64,000 nucleotides of DNA, from the NCBI GenBank assembly GCA_012064385.1, contig QRDG01000395.1, forward strand, positions 1,136,996 to 1,200,995, read 5' to 3'. This DNA is from Puccinellia tenuiflora. Taxonomy: Eukaryota > Streptophyta > Magnoliopsida > Poales > Poaceae. The translations under genes were made by a program, and so were the position numbers. Of this stretch, positions 11,493-23,892 are shown in pieces; position 1 is the first letter of the stretch; every line of letters begins with the position of its first letter. A model generated the notes under the pieces. It did not search any database and was not told where the DNA came from. It saw only the letters and a program-made list of their open reading frames with translations.

Positions 11493-12089
11493 TGTACATA
11501 AATGAAAAGATAACATGAGTCAGTGTGTCTGAAGAAAGTAAAAATTTATTTATCAGGCGCAACTTATCGTAACATGAATTTGAGAAATTTTATTTATTTA
11601 TATTTGATACGGCCATTTCTAGCTGACACTAGCTAAACTGCTCCCAAATGAGGATGCAGGCAAATGTCACAAGTAATTTCATGACACAGAAATGTGAAAT
11701 AAGCAATCATGACATGCACTGCTAGACATGTTATGCACACATATTTACTTTTGAAGAAGACATTATGTAAACCTCTGAAGGATTCTCCCCACCAAACCAA
11801 TGCTGGATAATTTAGCCCACAAGGGCAAGGAGATGCTCATATCTAACAAGCCTAATGAGTCAAATAACTGTATTACTGGACAGATTTGAGTTTTTGTTCA
11901 GAGCAAATCAACATGTGAAGATACTGTTAATGCAACACAATTAACTTAAACCTCCTTTTGCCAACAAAATGAGTCATATGGGTTTTCCTTTTTTCATTTC
12001 ACGAGCAGCAGTCTGGTACGGAATTTTCATGACTCAAACAGTTTGGTATCCATATAAAAACTGTTCTTCCTACATAATTCAAGATTTTC

Positions 12090-13763
12090 TTATCCACGCT
12101 TGCTTTCTTTCACACATATGAAAGCTATTTTCAGAATATAGAGAGCATCAAAAGTGTCATTAGTTAGCTTACGGATATTAAATGCACGCAGAAACTTCAA
12201 CACTTGGAGAATTCTCTCGTCGACCTCACTACACTTGACTACAACTATTTTAAGGTGCTCAGATATTGCAGACTGTCCCTCCATTGCCATGTAGCTTCCT
12301 TTCATTTCCACTTTGTGATTTGGTCCCTACAGTAAGAAAAAATATTTAACCAAGATGGGTTATCGATAATAACATTAACAGTGCAGCAATTGTCCAATCA
12401 TACCTTGGAGAAAAGTTCAAGAGTGAGCTTCACTAAAACTGGTGAGTTTTTTAGAACGTAAGCTAGTCGATCACAGCCAGGAGCCTGACACCAGTACTCG
12501 TTGAGTAATACAGTCTTTGTGTTGCCAAATATAGGGCAGTGTTGCAAATCTCTTGCGAAAACGATCTGAAAAAATTTACATGCAAAAGGTAAACATATCA
12601 AGTATTCCTTACTGAGAATGAGGTGATGATCTAAGAACCCCAATTGGTGGCGATGCATGTGTAATCTGTTTATTGCCTACTATATCCGGCAACCATGTAA
12701 ATAGTGCATCACAAAAAAGGGATAACAAAAAGGAGTTAAGAGTAGTAACTTACATTTGGTAATTCAGATATCAGCTCCAGATGTCTGGCACTTGAGATAC
12801 GACCCAGGAACACAAGATCGCGGTATTTTTCACAATTAGAACATGTATTATCAGGTCCACAGAAAATACCAGAGTCAACATAATTGCAACAGATTTCCAG
12901 GCAGTCACTTCCAAGATTCACACATGCCATCTCTAGCAGCACCATGCTTTCAAAAAATGGTATAATACCCGAACAGTCATCTAGTTTCAGCGAAACGAGG
13001 CCCGGAGCAGAAACATGGAGTCGGCAGCAGGGGCGGAGCTAGGTACATTTAATGGGATCAAATGACCCCAATGACCTGGTGCAAACCCTTAGTAAATTTA
13101 GTAACAACATAGATAGATAGTACAAAATGACCCCAATGCAATGGAAATGACCCCAACACTCTTCTAGGCTGGCTTCGCCCCTGGTCGGCAGTGCATGTCG
13201 AAGACGCTATCAGTGATGCTCAAATGTTTCAGGGAGCTAGAAGATATCTCAGCAACACAGATGTGGCACTCATGTATCTTCAAATCCTCCAATGCTGGCC
13301 AGCTGGCGAAACCAGGAAACGCGCCTTCTAGGCATACACCTACAAGGTCTACTTTTCTAAGATGCGGAGAGGCAATGTGCCTGTCATCCAGGTAGAGGTA
13401 GAGGAATTCATCGCAGTGGATATGAAGGGTGAGCGAACGAACTTTGCACATCACAGCAGAACGGATCCACAGGCTCACGTAGTTGTCGTCGTCTCCCCAG
13501 AATTCACCGAATTTGATCTCTACATTGTGCAGATCGGTGCGCTCGTCACGCAGCTTGAGAAGGTTGTCCACAAACTTCTGGAGGTCTTCAACAGGCCCTG
13601 GTCCGTCACGACCGACGAGGCGCAGGCTGATGGTGGACCTCCAGAGGTGGCGCCAGCGCCGGGCGAGCACGCACGTCTGCACGGCTTCCTGCGCTGGGAG
13701 CAGGGAGAGGATGTCCTGAAGAATGCAGTCGGGGAGGGCGCTGATGCGGTCCGCGCCGCGCAT
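12090..13763 (-). pseudogene. F-box/FBD gene copy B, disrupted by a MITE
   Basis: Three exons on the minus strand: 12754-13763 (containing the MITE at 13028-13183), 12404-12565 and 12090-12326, all with canonical borders (AAT|GTAAGT, TTTCAG|ATC, AAG|GTATGA, CTGTAG|GGA). The likely start is the ATG at 13761-13763 (MRGADRISALPDCILQ). The F-box lies at residues 4-45 (LPDCILQDILSLLPAQEAVQ...RWRHLWR), then leucine-rich-repeat-like segments (CKVRSLTLHI, SPHLRKVDLVGVCLEGAF, WPALEDLKIHEC, SSSLKHLSI) and an FBD region (HLKIVVVKCSEVDERILQVL). Such proteins act as substrate adaptors of SCF ubiquitin ligases. As it stands, translation stops inside the MITE at 13164-13166, giving about 200 residues. No other lesion was seen in the exons. 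Confidence 0.85.
13028..13183. mobile_element. hAT MITE, 156 bp, inside F-box copy B exon 1
   Basis: Starts CAGGGGCGGAGCTAGG and ends CTGGCTTCGCCCCTG, an imperfect terminal inverted repeat of the CAGGGGCGGAGCC type known from grass hAT MITEs. It is flanked by a perfect 8-bp direct repeat GTCGGCAG (13020-13027 and 13184-13191), the target-site length of hAT elements. Copy C lacks it at the same place. Confidence 0.92.
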
Positions 13764-14388
13764 TCCTTCGAACAGGCGGTGGGCGCCATCGGCTCTGCGA
13801 GGCAAGAAGCGATCAGACGACGCGATGGTGCAGAGAAATCAGTTGGGAGGAAGAGTGGATTCCTTGCGGCGGCGCTGCCTCACCTCATCTGGTCGTCGGC
13901 GAGCCACTCGCCACCACCACGAGAATCGGGGGATTTCCCTTTCTGAAATTCGTCTGCGCTGCGAGGCAAAAAGTGGTTAAACTAGATGGTGGAGAGAGAA
14001 TAGGATGGGAGGAGGAGTCGGATGCCTTCCGGCGGCGCCGCCTCACCTCAACTGGCCGCCGGCAAAGCCACTCGCGAGCGCCACGAGGATCGGAGGATTT
14101 CCTCTTTTCGAAATTCGTCCGCGGTTGGTCGGCCGTCAAAGGGAGAATGAACTCTGCTCTGAAACTTGTTGGCGCTCACCAGGACGGTCGGCCCACAAGT
14201 CCATGAACAAGTATGGGCCATGGGGCCGTGGCTCTCACTCTTTCTTCTAAAATTCATTCATGTGAAAAATATAGAAAATGTATTTTTAAATCATGCTGAA
14301 TAGAACACTGTTGTTGTTTTAACCTTTTGATTGAAATTTTATTTTTCTATGAATTTCCTCTTTTCATTTATAAGTCGACTCCAACAAC

Positions 14389-15031
14389 CATAGTTTAAAA
14401 AACCGGACCGGACCGCCGGTTGAACCGGAAAAAACCGGAACCGGAGGCTCCACTGGTCTGTTAAGCGCACTGGACCGGCCCCGCCATCGAACCGGGAAAA
14501 ACCGAAAAAACCGCGGTCGAACCGCCGGTTCTGCAGTAAACCGGTCGGCCGGTTTGACCGGTTCGAGTGCGTAATTTCGGTAAAATTTAAAGCGTGGGTA
14601 GGGGACTCGAACCTGCGAGCTGCATGCCAATACGATGTACGCTATGCTGGCGTAACCAACTTACCCACGCCAACTTGATGTTTAAAGAATGGAAAGTGCT
14701 TATACATACTTAGTTTTGTGCCACAGAATTGAATAAAATATGTTTTGCAACTGGCTAGTGCTGTTGATGCATGCGTGCGTGTATCAGTGTATGTATAATT
14801 GCATTCCTTGGTTGTTGTCCACTTGCTTGCTACTTTATTTTATTTTTCATATTGTCAAGTTTGAATTATTTTGGTACGTATTTTCTAATTTTTTGCAGAG
14901 TTTATGAAAAAATATATTATTTTATATTTTAAAAAACCAGACCATGAACCAATGAACCAGTGGTTCAACCGGTAAAAACCTGAACCGAGAGCCTCACCGG
15001 TTTGATTACCGGTCCGGTTTTTTAAACTATG
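14389..15031. mobile_element. hAT-type non-autonomous transposon (643 bp)
   Basis: Perfect terminal inverted repeats of 23 bp, beginning CATAGTTTAAAAAACCGG at each end, flanked by an exact 8-bp duplication CCAACAAC (14381-14388 and 15032-15039). The empty site is visible near copy C at about 47352, where CCAACAAC occurs once. No transposase. The interior is rich in ACCGG/CCGGT motifs near both ends and holds a tRNA-like segment. Confidence 0.9.
14592..14670 (-). other. tRNA-like segment inside the hAT element
   Basis: The minus strand begins GCGTGGG and ends CCCACGC, a perfect 7-bp acceptor-like stem 79 nt apart. It contains GGTTCGAGTCC, a perfect B-box, at the right distance from the 3' end. 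The T-stem is not fully paired and the anticodon cannot be assigned, so this looks like a decayed tRNA or tRNA-derived insert rather than a working tRNA gene. Confidence 0.6.
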
Positions 15032-15039
15032 CCAACAAC

Positions 15040-16192
15040 ATGTAAGGCGTTCAGCTGATAGCAAAGTGCAATCTATGAAAGAAAGGAGAATCTGCCAAGT
15101 GCATGTAGTCCCTTCTATCCCCTTTGGGATCTATAAAGGTTGCCGACTCTTGAATCTTCCATATACCATAGCTATTGATATAAGAAGAGGGAATGAGGAG
15201 AGAGAGTAAAAGTGACTCTTCAGAATCATACTCTTGGTTAAGACATGGGCTAACTGTTTGACCTTGTGTCATTGTGCCTTTCGTGTTTACTGACTTTCGT
15301 GTGGGATAAACTTAAGATATGACTATTATACAGTTTTATCAACTTTAGACGGTAAAGAAAGCATCGACATAGGGGGGAACATGGTCTTAGCACACTCATA
15401 GGTTTTATATCATCCCACTTTATACGAATGTTCACCTGGGGGTCACTGGAGGCAAAAGTGTTAACATAATGGTATATGCCCAGCAACAAAAGTACATGTG
15501 TGGGAGTGGAGACTCTCTACTCCTTGTGTCAAGGAAAAATATGAATACATCAACATTTTCCCACGACTTCTTAAGGTTGAAGGCGATGCCATTCCAATGC
15601 TTCCACACGTGCCATGAGAAGAGGGGGACGAAGAAGTGGAGTATAAGAATGATGGTGTCAAGGCGAATAATTCACCGACTAAGGCCCCAAAATGACATTA
15701 CCTAGAACGCATAAGCATTTGAACGTGATGGTCCAAAGATTCAAATAAGGCGAGATAAAGGGGGAGGTCGACGATATCTGGGACCAACCCATATCTCTAT
15801 GGTCTACGATTATATGCCCAAACCAGCCCAAGACGGGCTAAGGGCACAGCGACCCACCCTCCACCGACCCAAGTATGATCTACCACCTCCAGAAAGGGCA
15901 TCCGAGTAACACTAAAACCTTGCAGTATGCATAAATGTATGACCATTGTACTCCCTAGTCTTGAAGCGAGAAGGGCAAGCAAGAGATATTTCTCCCACAA
16001 CAAATCTATCGGTTCCGGATGGTTTTTCATAGAGGTGGGGGAGGCCATATTGGAAAAAGATGATCCTAAGAATATCGCACAAGTACGAGAAAATATTGGC
16101 AGATATAAGCCACTGTTTCATTGGATGAGGAGCAAAGATGATAGATGGGGTCTTGGGGCCATCCCCGGATGATCGTATTCTCGGCGGCCAGG
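15040..16192 (-). pseudogene. LINE, 3' part (first piece of the split LINE)
   Basis: On the minus strand this holds the zf-RVT end (GDGPKTPSIIFAPHPMK...IFSYLCDILRIIFFQYGLP) and the 3' region shared with 2295-3170 and 47345-48430. Reading stops in the middle of the homology at 16187-16192, and the sequence resumes at 33915 after the inserted solo LTR: GGCGGCCA at the left matches the uninterrupted GGCGGCCAAGGTCTTTC at about 3059. Stops and frameshifts are present. Confidence 0.8.
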
Positions 16193-17280
16193 TGATGCAT
16201 GTGAAATGCATACATGAACTTTGCATTATATTACTTATATTTCAATCATATTTGCATCATATAAGGGTTATATCATTGTTTATATTGATTTTGGGAATAT
16301 TTCACAGTTTTCCTATTTTTCTGGAATTAACCCTGCACAGGCAGAAAACCCTATTTTCTATATTTTGATGTTTCAGGGACCCAAACGACATCCAAATGAC
16401 CTAAAAATTTACGAGCATCAGCTTTTGGAAGGAACAAAGCATAGGAGCGAAGGAAGCGAAAAAGTGGAAGCCCGGAGGCCAAAAGAGGTGGGCCCACGCG
16501 GCCAGATTCCTTGGCCGCATGGGACCCATCAACTTGGCCCTCGTGGCTCCGATGCCGTAGATCTTTCTTCCAGAAGCTTCGTCTTGACCTAAAAACGCCC
16601 ATAAAAATAGTCTCCCGATGCCTTTCGGAAGGGAGCGCCGCCGAAACACAGAAACCACGAAATAGAGACCTGGAGCTGCAGATTGGAGGGGGAAAACTCC
16701 GGCGGAGCGCTGCCGGCGTGGTCTCCATCTTCTCCGACGACTTCTCCACCGTCTCCATGATGAAGGGGGAGTAGTCGACCACCTGGACTTTGGGTTTGTG
16801 GTGGTAACTTGATCTAATCTCTCTATGTATGATCATTGTTGAAGTCCATATGATGTGCCTTGCATGAGTATGGATCTATCTATGTAATTCCTATGGTGGA
16901 TATTGTGGTATGAGATGATATTTTTTATGCATTTACCGTTGTGTTGGATCTTTTATGACTATTCATACTTTGGAGATATTCTATGATGCATGTGATGGTT
17001 TGATTTATGAATAATGCCTTGTTTATCCTTGTCATGAGGTGATTGACACCACCAAGTGTGGGTAGATGAGAGAGATGTGGTCATGCACACGAAATATGAA
17101 TCATTGCACTAGTGTTTAGAATATTGTCCATTAAGAAGTATTATGTATGTAGGTACGGGATGGCCGAGGTGACAACGTCATATGTATTGAGTGACACAAT
17201 ACAGCCCAACATCCTTAAAAAGGAAGAAGTATGATGTGGGAGTAGCACCAAACCACGCTAGCCTTATGAGGGTGACCTAG

Positions 17281-18890
17281 TGATAAGTCTCCGACGTATC
17301 TATAATTTTTGAGTGATCCATGCTAGTTTTGTGATATTGTCACATGTTTTTACTGTCATTTATATCATTTTTAAGCATTTTGTCGGACTAACCTATTGAC
17401 AAGATGCCCAGTGCCAGTTCCCTGTTTTTGCTGTCTTTTTGTTTCAGAAATTTACTTGTGGAAATATTCTCGGAACGCGCTGGAAATTTTTGAGGATTTT
17501 TTATACGCCAAGACGAAGTTCCAGTCTGAAGGAGAGCCGCTGCGAAGGCCCAGGGGGCAGGTGCGCCCCCTGCCGCATGCAGGGTGGACCCGCGGGTGGG
17601 GCCCGCCCCTACCCGTGGGACCTCACCTCGCGGCCCTCCGACGCCTATAAATTGCCTTTAACCCTAAAAACATCAAGGCGGCCATTATTTTCCAGAAACT
17701 CGACCCCGACGCGCCGTCATCTCGAACCCTAGTTCGGGATCCCATCTGAAGCTGATCCCGGCACTCTGCCGGAGGGGAGATCGATCCCGGAGGGCTCTTC
17801 ATCGCCATGCCTTCCTCTGGGATGATGTGTGAGTAGTCGCACCTTGGACTACGGGTCCATGGCAGTAGCTAGATGGTAGTCTCTCACCTTTGTGCTTCAT
17901 GTCTTGTGATCTTGTGAGCTGCCTAACATGATCAAGATCAATTATTGTAATGCTATGTGATGTGTTTGCTAGGATTCGATGGATTATGAAGTTATGTTCA
18001 GATTGTGCATGATTCTTATATGAGTTATTTATGTTCTTGCATGCTCTCCGATGTGCGTAGTTACTTTGGCCAAGTGATTATGTGTATCTCTAAGAGAGGG
18101 TAGTTATGCTAGATAGTGGGTTCATGCCCCCTTTTGTTCCTGGGCACGAGTGACAGAAACGTCTAAGGGCGAGGGTGTGCTGTTGCTACTAAGGGTAAAA
18201 CAGCGGTGCTAATGTCTCATTTGATACTAGTGTTGCTTACATCATGCGCTTTACTTAATGCATTTGTCTGTTGCTTGCAACTTAATACCGTTGGGTGACA
18301 GGCTGGATAGCGATCCCACGGTGGACTTATTAGACAAAGACGCAGTTGGACTCAACGGTCTTTGTTCCTTGTCGTGATGCCTCCATAGATATTATCTTGT
18401 TCTTTTTGTCATAGCTAAATTGGGTTTGTGTCATGATCTTGTCAATTGCCTAGCTGTATTTCGTTCACCCATCACATGCATATTTTATTTACTTGAGAGA
18501 CTCCACTAGTGAACCCATGGCCCCCGGTCCATATTTTTACATTGTTTACAACCTCATTTACTTGTTTTTAATCATCATTAGTCCTCTGGTCACTTTTGCA
18601 TTTATTCCATTTCATCATACAATTAACCGCTTTGTGTTCTGCGAGACCGGAGAGATTGACAACCTCTCCGCCGTTGGGGGCAAAGTATTTTGATTGAGTA
18701 TGTGCAGGTCCACGTCTGTTGAAGGTTAAGCACCAGAGATCTTCAACATTCACCTCGTTGTTGATTTCAAAGTCCTACTGGTTCGATAAACCTCGGTTCT
18801 TTAATTGAGGGAAAACTGCTACTATCTACAATTCCGCCTTCGCTTGGGGCACTACCCAACTCTGCCAGTGCTTATTAATTCCCACAATCA
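17281..18890 (+). repeat. 5' LTR of the Athila-type element (1610 bp)
   Basis: Bounded by TGATAAG and CACAATCA. A TATA-like CTATAAATTG lies near 17645. Compared with the 3' LTR it keeps about 310 extra bases (roughly 17900-18230), so the 3' copy has a deletion there. Confidence 0.88.
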
Positions 18891-18900
18891 AGCAGTTTTC

Positions 18901-18918
18901 TGGCGCCGTCGCCGGGGA
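18901..18918 (+). other. Primer binding site (tRNA-Asp-like)
   Basis: TGGCGCCGTCGCCGGGGA lies ten bases after the LTR end. It resembles the TGGCGCCGTTGCCGGGGA sites used by many cereal Gypsy elements. Confidence 0.8.
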
Positions 18919-19082
18919 CTTTGGAGCTGAAGCAAGGGGAGTCTCATACTCTCAATCTCTTTACTTTGTTTTTGTCTTGCTTGCTTTGTTTCTCGTTTAG
19001 TTTATTTTTCTATTTCAAAATTTTAAAACCCAAAAAAATTAGTGTAGTCTTTATTCCTGTCTTGTTATTTTATCTTATCATT

Positions 19083-19787
19083 ATGTCTTCTACTGAAAAC
19101 ACTAAGTTGTGTGACTTTACTAGAACTAATAACAATTATTTTATATGCTCTCCAATTGCCCCACCCGCTTCTAAAGCGGAATTTTATGAAATTAAACCTG
19201 CTTTGCTAAATCTTGTTATGAAAGAGCAATTTTCTGGTGCTAGTACTAATGATGCTGCCTCTCATTTAAATAACTTTGTTGAGTTATGTGATATGCAAAA
19301 GTATAAAGAGGTGGAAAGTGACATCATAAAACTAAAGCTTTTTCCTTTCTCTTTGAGAGGGAGAGTAAAAGAATGGTTATTGTCTTTGCCTAAAAATAGC
19401 ATTAATTCTTGGATTAAATGCAAAGATGCTTTTATTGGAAAATATTATCCACCTGCCAAAATCATACAACTAAGGAGTAACATTATGAACTTTAGACAAT
19501 TTGATAATGAACATGTTGCTCAAGCTTGGGAGAGAATGAAATCTATGGTTAAGAATTGTCTGACGCATGGATTAACTATGTGGATGGTTATCCAAACTTT
19601 TTATGAAGGTTTGAATTTTTCTTCAAGAAACCTTTCGGACTCGGCCGCGGGAGGCACCTTCATGTCCACAACATTATGTGCAGCAACTAAACTCTTGGAT
19701 GAGATGATGACAAATTATTCACAATGGCACACCGAACGAGCTCCAAGTGGTAAGAAGGTCTGTCGAGGAAATTTCCTCTTTGAGTGA
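19083..19787 (+). pseudogene. Athila-type gag, N-terminal part
   Basis: The probable start is the ATG at 19083 (MSSTENTKLCDFTRTN); the frame is open further upstream from 18921. The capsid-like domain is clear: FPFSLRGRVKEWLLSLPKNS, WIKCKDAFIGKYYPPAKIIQ, LRSNIMNFRQFDNEHVAQAW and HGLTMWMVIQTFYEGL are the conserved blocks of Athila gag (retrotrans_gag family). The frame shifts near 19750, and the gag continues in another frame at 19747. Confidence 0.88.
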
Positions 19788-20741
19788 TAAGGTTGATATG
19801 ATCATGTCTATGCTTGCTACCAATCAGTCCAATATTGATCCTAATAATGTTCCTCTTGCTTCATTAATTGCCCAAGAAAAGGATCAAGTTGATGTTAATT
19901 TTCTTAATAGAAACAACTTCAACAATAATGCTTATCGAAATAATTTTGGTAGTAACAACTATAAGCCTTATCCTCCCAATAATGGCAACTCGTATGGTAA
20001 AACCTATGATCAAGGAATTAGTAATAGTAGATTGGATGAAATAGAGAGGTCTACCAAAAAATTCATGCATGAACAATACGAGCTAAATAAAATCTTCTCT
20101 AGGCAAATGAATGAGAATTCTTTTATATTAAAAAATATAAATGACCAACTTGGTGAGTTAAATAAAGGAATCTCTAAACTTCAAACAAGGCTTGTCAATA
20201 CTGAATCTTGCATTTCAAACATATCCCAAACTCAAGCTACTTTGATTAACCGAATGGCTGCCAAACCTGAATTAGTTGCTCCTACTAAAACTGATGCTTT
20301 TGTTGTCCTTAAAACTGCTGATACTCCTATTGCTTCAATAATATTGATGGAGATTATAAAGCTTTGAATATATATGATTGCCCTACTGATCCTAAAATTG
20401 TTGATAAAATTCATTGATTGTCTCAAAAGGATCATGGAAAACTTGAAAAACTGGATAGTTTAGTCTCTAAAGTAGACGCTCTTGCTCATGATGTTGAGAT
20501 TTTGAAAATGAGAACCACTCCAAATCAAGACAAACATACTGAATCTTTAAATGCTATCTCTCTTCAAATTAATGAAAATAAAAGGATGATGACTCTCTTG
20601 AAAGCTAGGTGGGCTAGAGAGGCTGAAGAAGCTAGAATTGCTGAAATGAATAGGAAAACTGTTAAAGTTTATACTATCCAAACCACTAAAGAGGATCCTC
20701 CTAGTTTATTTAAAGATGATGAAATTGATTTTGACAATTGA
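19747..20741 (+). pseudogene. Athila-type gag, C-terminal part (two broken frames)
   Basis: 19747-20367 encodes an asparagine-rich linker (NNFNNNAYRNNFGSNNYKPY) and a helical segment (LDEIERSTKKFMHEQYELNK) without a zinc knuckle. 20418-20741 encodes a second coiled-coil-like stretch (LEKLDSLVSKVDALAHDVEI, KEDPPSLFKDDEIDFDN). The two are separated by stops and frame changes, so the polyprotein is not continuous. Confidence 0.75.
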
Positions 20742-20921
20742 AATCTTACTGAAGTCATTAAGTTCCTACAAAAACTTGCTAAGACACCGGATGCTAGTAA
20801 AATAAATCTTGCCTTTACCAAACACATTACCGATGCTCTTATCAAGGCTAGGGAAGAAAAACTAAAGCTTGAAACCTCTATCCCTAGGAAGTTAGAAGAT
20901 GGTTGGGAACCCACTATTAAG

Positions 20922-21359
20922 ATGAAAATAAATGACTTTGATTGCAATGCTTTATGTGATCTTGGTGCAAGTGTTTCTGTTATGCCTAAAAGTTTCTATA
21001 ATATGCTTGATTTAAATCCTTTGGAAGAATGTTATTTAAATGTTCATCTTGCTGATTTTTCTAAAAAGAAACCTTTGGGTAGAGTTGATGATGTCCTTGT
21101 TGTTAATGATAATTATGTTCCCGTTAATTTTATTGTTATGGATACTGAGTGCAATGCTTCTTGTCCTATTATTTTGGGAAGACCGTTTTTAAGAACCGTT
21201 GGTGCTATTATTGATATGAAAGAGGGAAATATAAAGTTTCAGTTCCCCCTTAGAAAAGGGATGGAGCACTTCCCTAGAAAGAGAAATAAGCTTCCTTTTG
21301 AATCAATCATAAGGTCAAGCTATGCTCTTGATGTTGCAAAGGCCTCCGAAAAAACTTGA
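20922..21359 (+). pseudogene. Athila-type aspartic protease
   Basis: Contains CDLGASVSVMPKSFYNML, the DLGAS retropepsin active-site block of Athila elements (normally C.LGASIN.MP), followed by the CPIILGRPFLRT block. The domain is complete, about residues 8-110 of this frame. The frame ends at 21357-21359 without entering reverse transcriptase. Confidence 0.88.
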
Positions 21360-23892
21360 TATTTGGCATTGCGCCTAGCTAAAAGGCGTTAAAGAAAAGC
21401 GCTTGTTGGGAGGCAACCTATCTTTTATTTTCAGTTTGCTTTTTGCTTTTCTTGAGTCATGAAGTTATTACCTCTGTAGCAACTTCATTGTATATTTTTC
21501 TTTTGGTTTTTTGTGCCAAGTTTAGCCTCTAATGCATTGAAAGTGCGAGGTATTGAGTTGCTGTCCAAAAACAGATTCTGTGCGCCTGTTGCACGAAAAT
21601 CCTAAAATCGCCAGAATTTTATCTTTTTCTGATAATTTTTGACAGCAAGCCTGATGCTTTTATCTATCTTTCGTTAGTTTTGAGTTTTCTTATTTGAGTT
21701 GCAGAAGTGCTTCGAAAAATTCGATCTTTACAGACTGTTCAGATTTTGACAGATTCTGCTTCTATTTTGCATTTGTCTCTTTACCATCATCATATGTGAT
21801 ACTCTAGGGGTAGAGTACCACATTGAGGCTTAGTAAACTGTAGCTAATGTCTAATGGAGTTGGTTTGCAATTTTTCCTAAGTTGAACACATGTGCGTTTT
21901 TAATTTATGAGCACTAACCCTCTAATCAAATTATGAGAAGTTTTGTGTGAAGTGAGTTTTTAAGTTCCAAAGAAGAGGAATATGAAGAAATCGAGGATGG
22001 ATCGGAACTCAAGCTTGGGGATGCCCCCATGGCACCCCTTCTGAATATCAGTAATTATCAAGAGTCAAAGCTTGGGGATGCCCAAGGCATCCCCTCATCT
22101 TCATCGACTATCATAAGGTCGTCTTCGTTGAACTTCGTTTTTTATCACTTTACATATTATGTGCTATGCTTGGAGCGTCTTTTTACTTTCAGTTTGTTTG
22201 TTTGTTTGCTGGTCATATCTTTGATTGGATCCTAGCTTTATTTGTGTGGGAGAGAGACACGCTCCGCTTTTTCGTTTGAATACTCCTTTGCTTCGCTTAT
22301 ATCTTGTTGAGTATTCTTAGCTACTGTCTGTTTTCTAGTAAGCTCTTGCTTTTAGCTTTTATCTTGTTTAGAGCTGCTAGTTGTTATGTTAAACTCTCTT
22401 GTTCTTCACGTATAATTTTTGGAGAGTTGTTGTTGAAAAATTGCTTGAATTGTCAATGCGACAAAATGCTGTTTGTGTGATGATAGAATAAAATGAAAAG
22501 CCTGCATAGTTTTGTAGATCATGGTGTGGATACTTGATGCTTATCAATTGTTTTGAGATGTTAAGTTGAATGCTTAAACTTGCTGGTTATTTAGGTGGAA
22601 CTGATTAGTAAAGAAATATGGTTGAAAGCTTGAAATTGTGTTGTTTTCATAGTTGTTAATTCATAGTGCTAATCTTTCCATCAAAAAAATTGTTTGGTCA
22701 ACAAGGGAGACGGTGTAGAGTTTTTATGCTTATGAGTGGTAAATGTCTTATGTTGTTCTGTTACCGGTTATTATTAGATGTTTGCTTCAAATACCTTCTT
22801 TGCTAAGCCTAAAAATTCGTACTGAGTGTATGGTTCACTCGTGCATCCAATCCCCAAAGCCAAAATTTCTCGCCAGCTGTGTCCACCGTATCTACCTATG
22901 CATGGTATTTCCTACCATTCCAAGTAAATTTGTCATGTGCTATCTTTAAAAAGTCAAAATACTTCTTTTTGTGCCTCTGTTTTTAAGCTCATGAGGGGCC
23001 GTAGAGAGCTAGATATAACTTATGACGAGCAGGGTCATTTCCCCCCTTTTCACCCGGTTTCGATGGATTACGTCTTCACTTGAATCAACCCGAGAGCAGC
23101 TTAAGCAAAAATATAAATACAACTCACAATTCTCCTCCGCGCAATGCAAAACTGAGAAATCAGCCCAAACATTGGACAGTGGTGAAACCAAGGAGAAAGA
23201 GGAGCATACTCGCTCTTCTAAGAACCAGCTGCTCTCACAAGTCTAAAAAACCTTGCTTGTCATGAGGGACTAGATAGCTTCTCTGTTGTAAAGTCGTTGA
23301 CGAAAGCATGCATGGCTCAAAATCATTTTACTTCTGTTTTATAAAGACAAAAGGCTCTAGCACATGACTAATCCCTGCTTCCCTCTGTGAAGGGCCTTTT
23401 TTTTACTTTTAATGTTGAGTCAGTTTTCCTCTTCCTTCTATCTCCACAAAAGCAAACATCTAGCATTGACCCTGGGTATCGTTGAGCATATTGCATTGCC
23501 AAGATTAAACATGAATCTTTATATTGACATTATCTATAAGATAAACCGTTGGAAGTTGAAGCTTTTTGCTAATTCTTACATCTTCCTTTGTGTTGATTCT
23601 CAAACACTTTTGTTATGGAATTATTATCCTTGTGAATTAGACAAATATGTTGATCACATTGTTTTCATGTTTTTGACATACTATTTATGAAAGGTTTTGC
23701 TTGAATGATTCAACTTGTTTATTCATTGCTTTCTTGCTATCAATTATAGACAATTATTTAGTATCTCTTCATTCACATCCTTTGATTTGCATTACTATCT
23801 TGATCAAGTTTGTGTTGGTTGCATGTCTCATAAAAAATTATTTGTTATCACTTACCTACTCGAGGACGAGTAGGAGTTAAGCTTGAGGATGC
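21360..23892 (+). other. Non-coding interior of the Athila-type element
   Basis: 2.5 kb without coding signal. It includes the AAGCGCTTGTTGGGAGGC motif just after protease, two copies of an AAGCTTGGGGATGCCC motif at about 22012 and 22069, and the GAGGACGAGTAGGAGTTAAG stretch leading to the 3' LTR. In autonomous relatives this space would hold RT, RNase H and integrase. Confidence 0.75.

Noticed and set aside
13164..13805. F-box copy B starting at 13805
   Set aside because: That codon is TTG. The first ATG in frame is at 13763, just before the F-box.
14592..14670. Functional tRNA gene
   Set aside because: The T-stem is mispaired and no anticodon arm can be drawn with confidence; kept only as tRNA-like.
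16351..16836. Minus-strand 161-residue frame as a host gene
   Set aside because: It lies inside the Gypsy solo LTR and shows no conserved motif.
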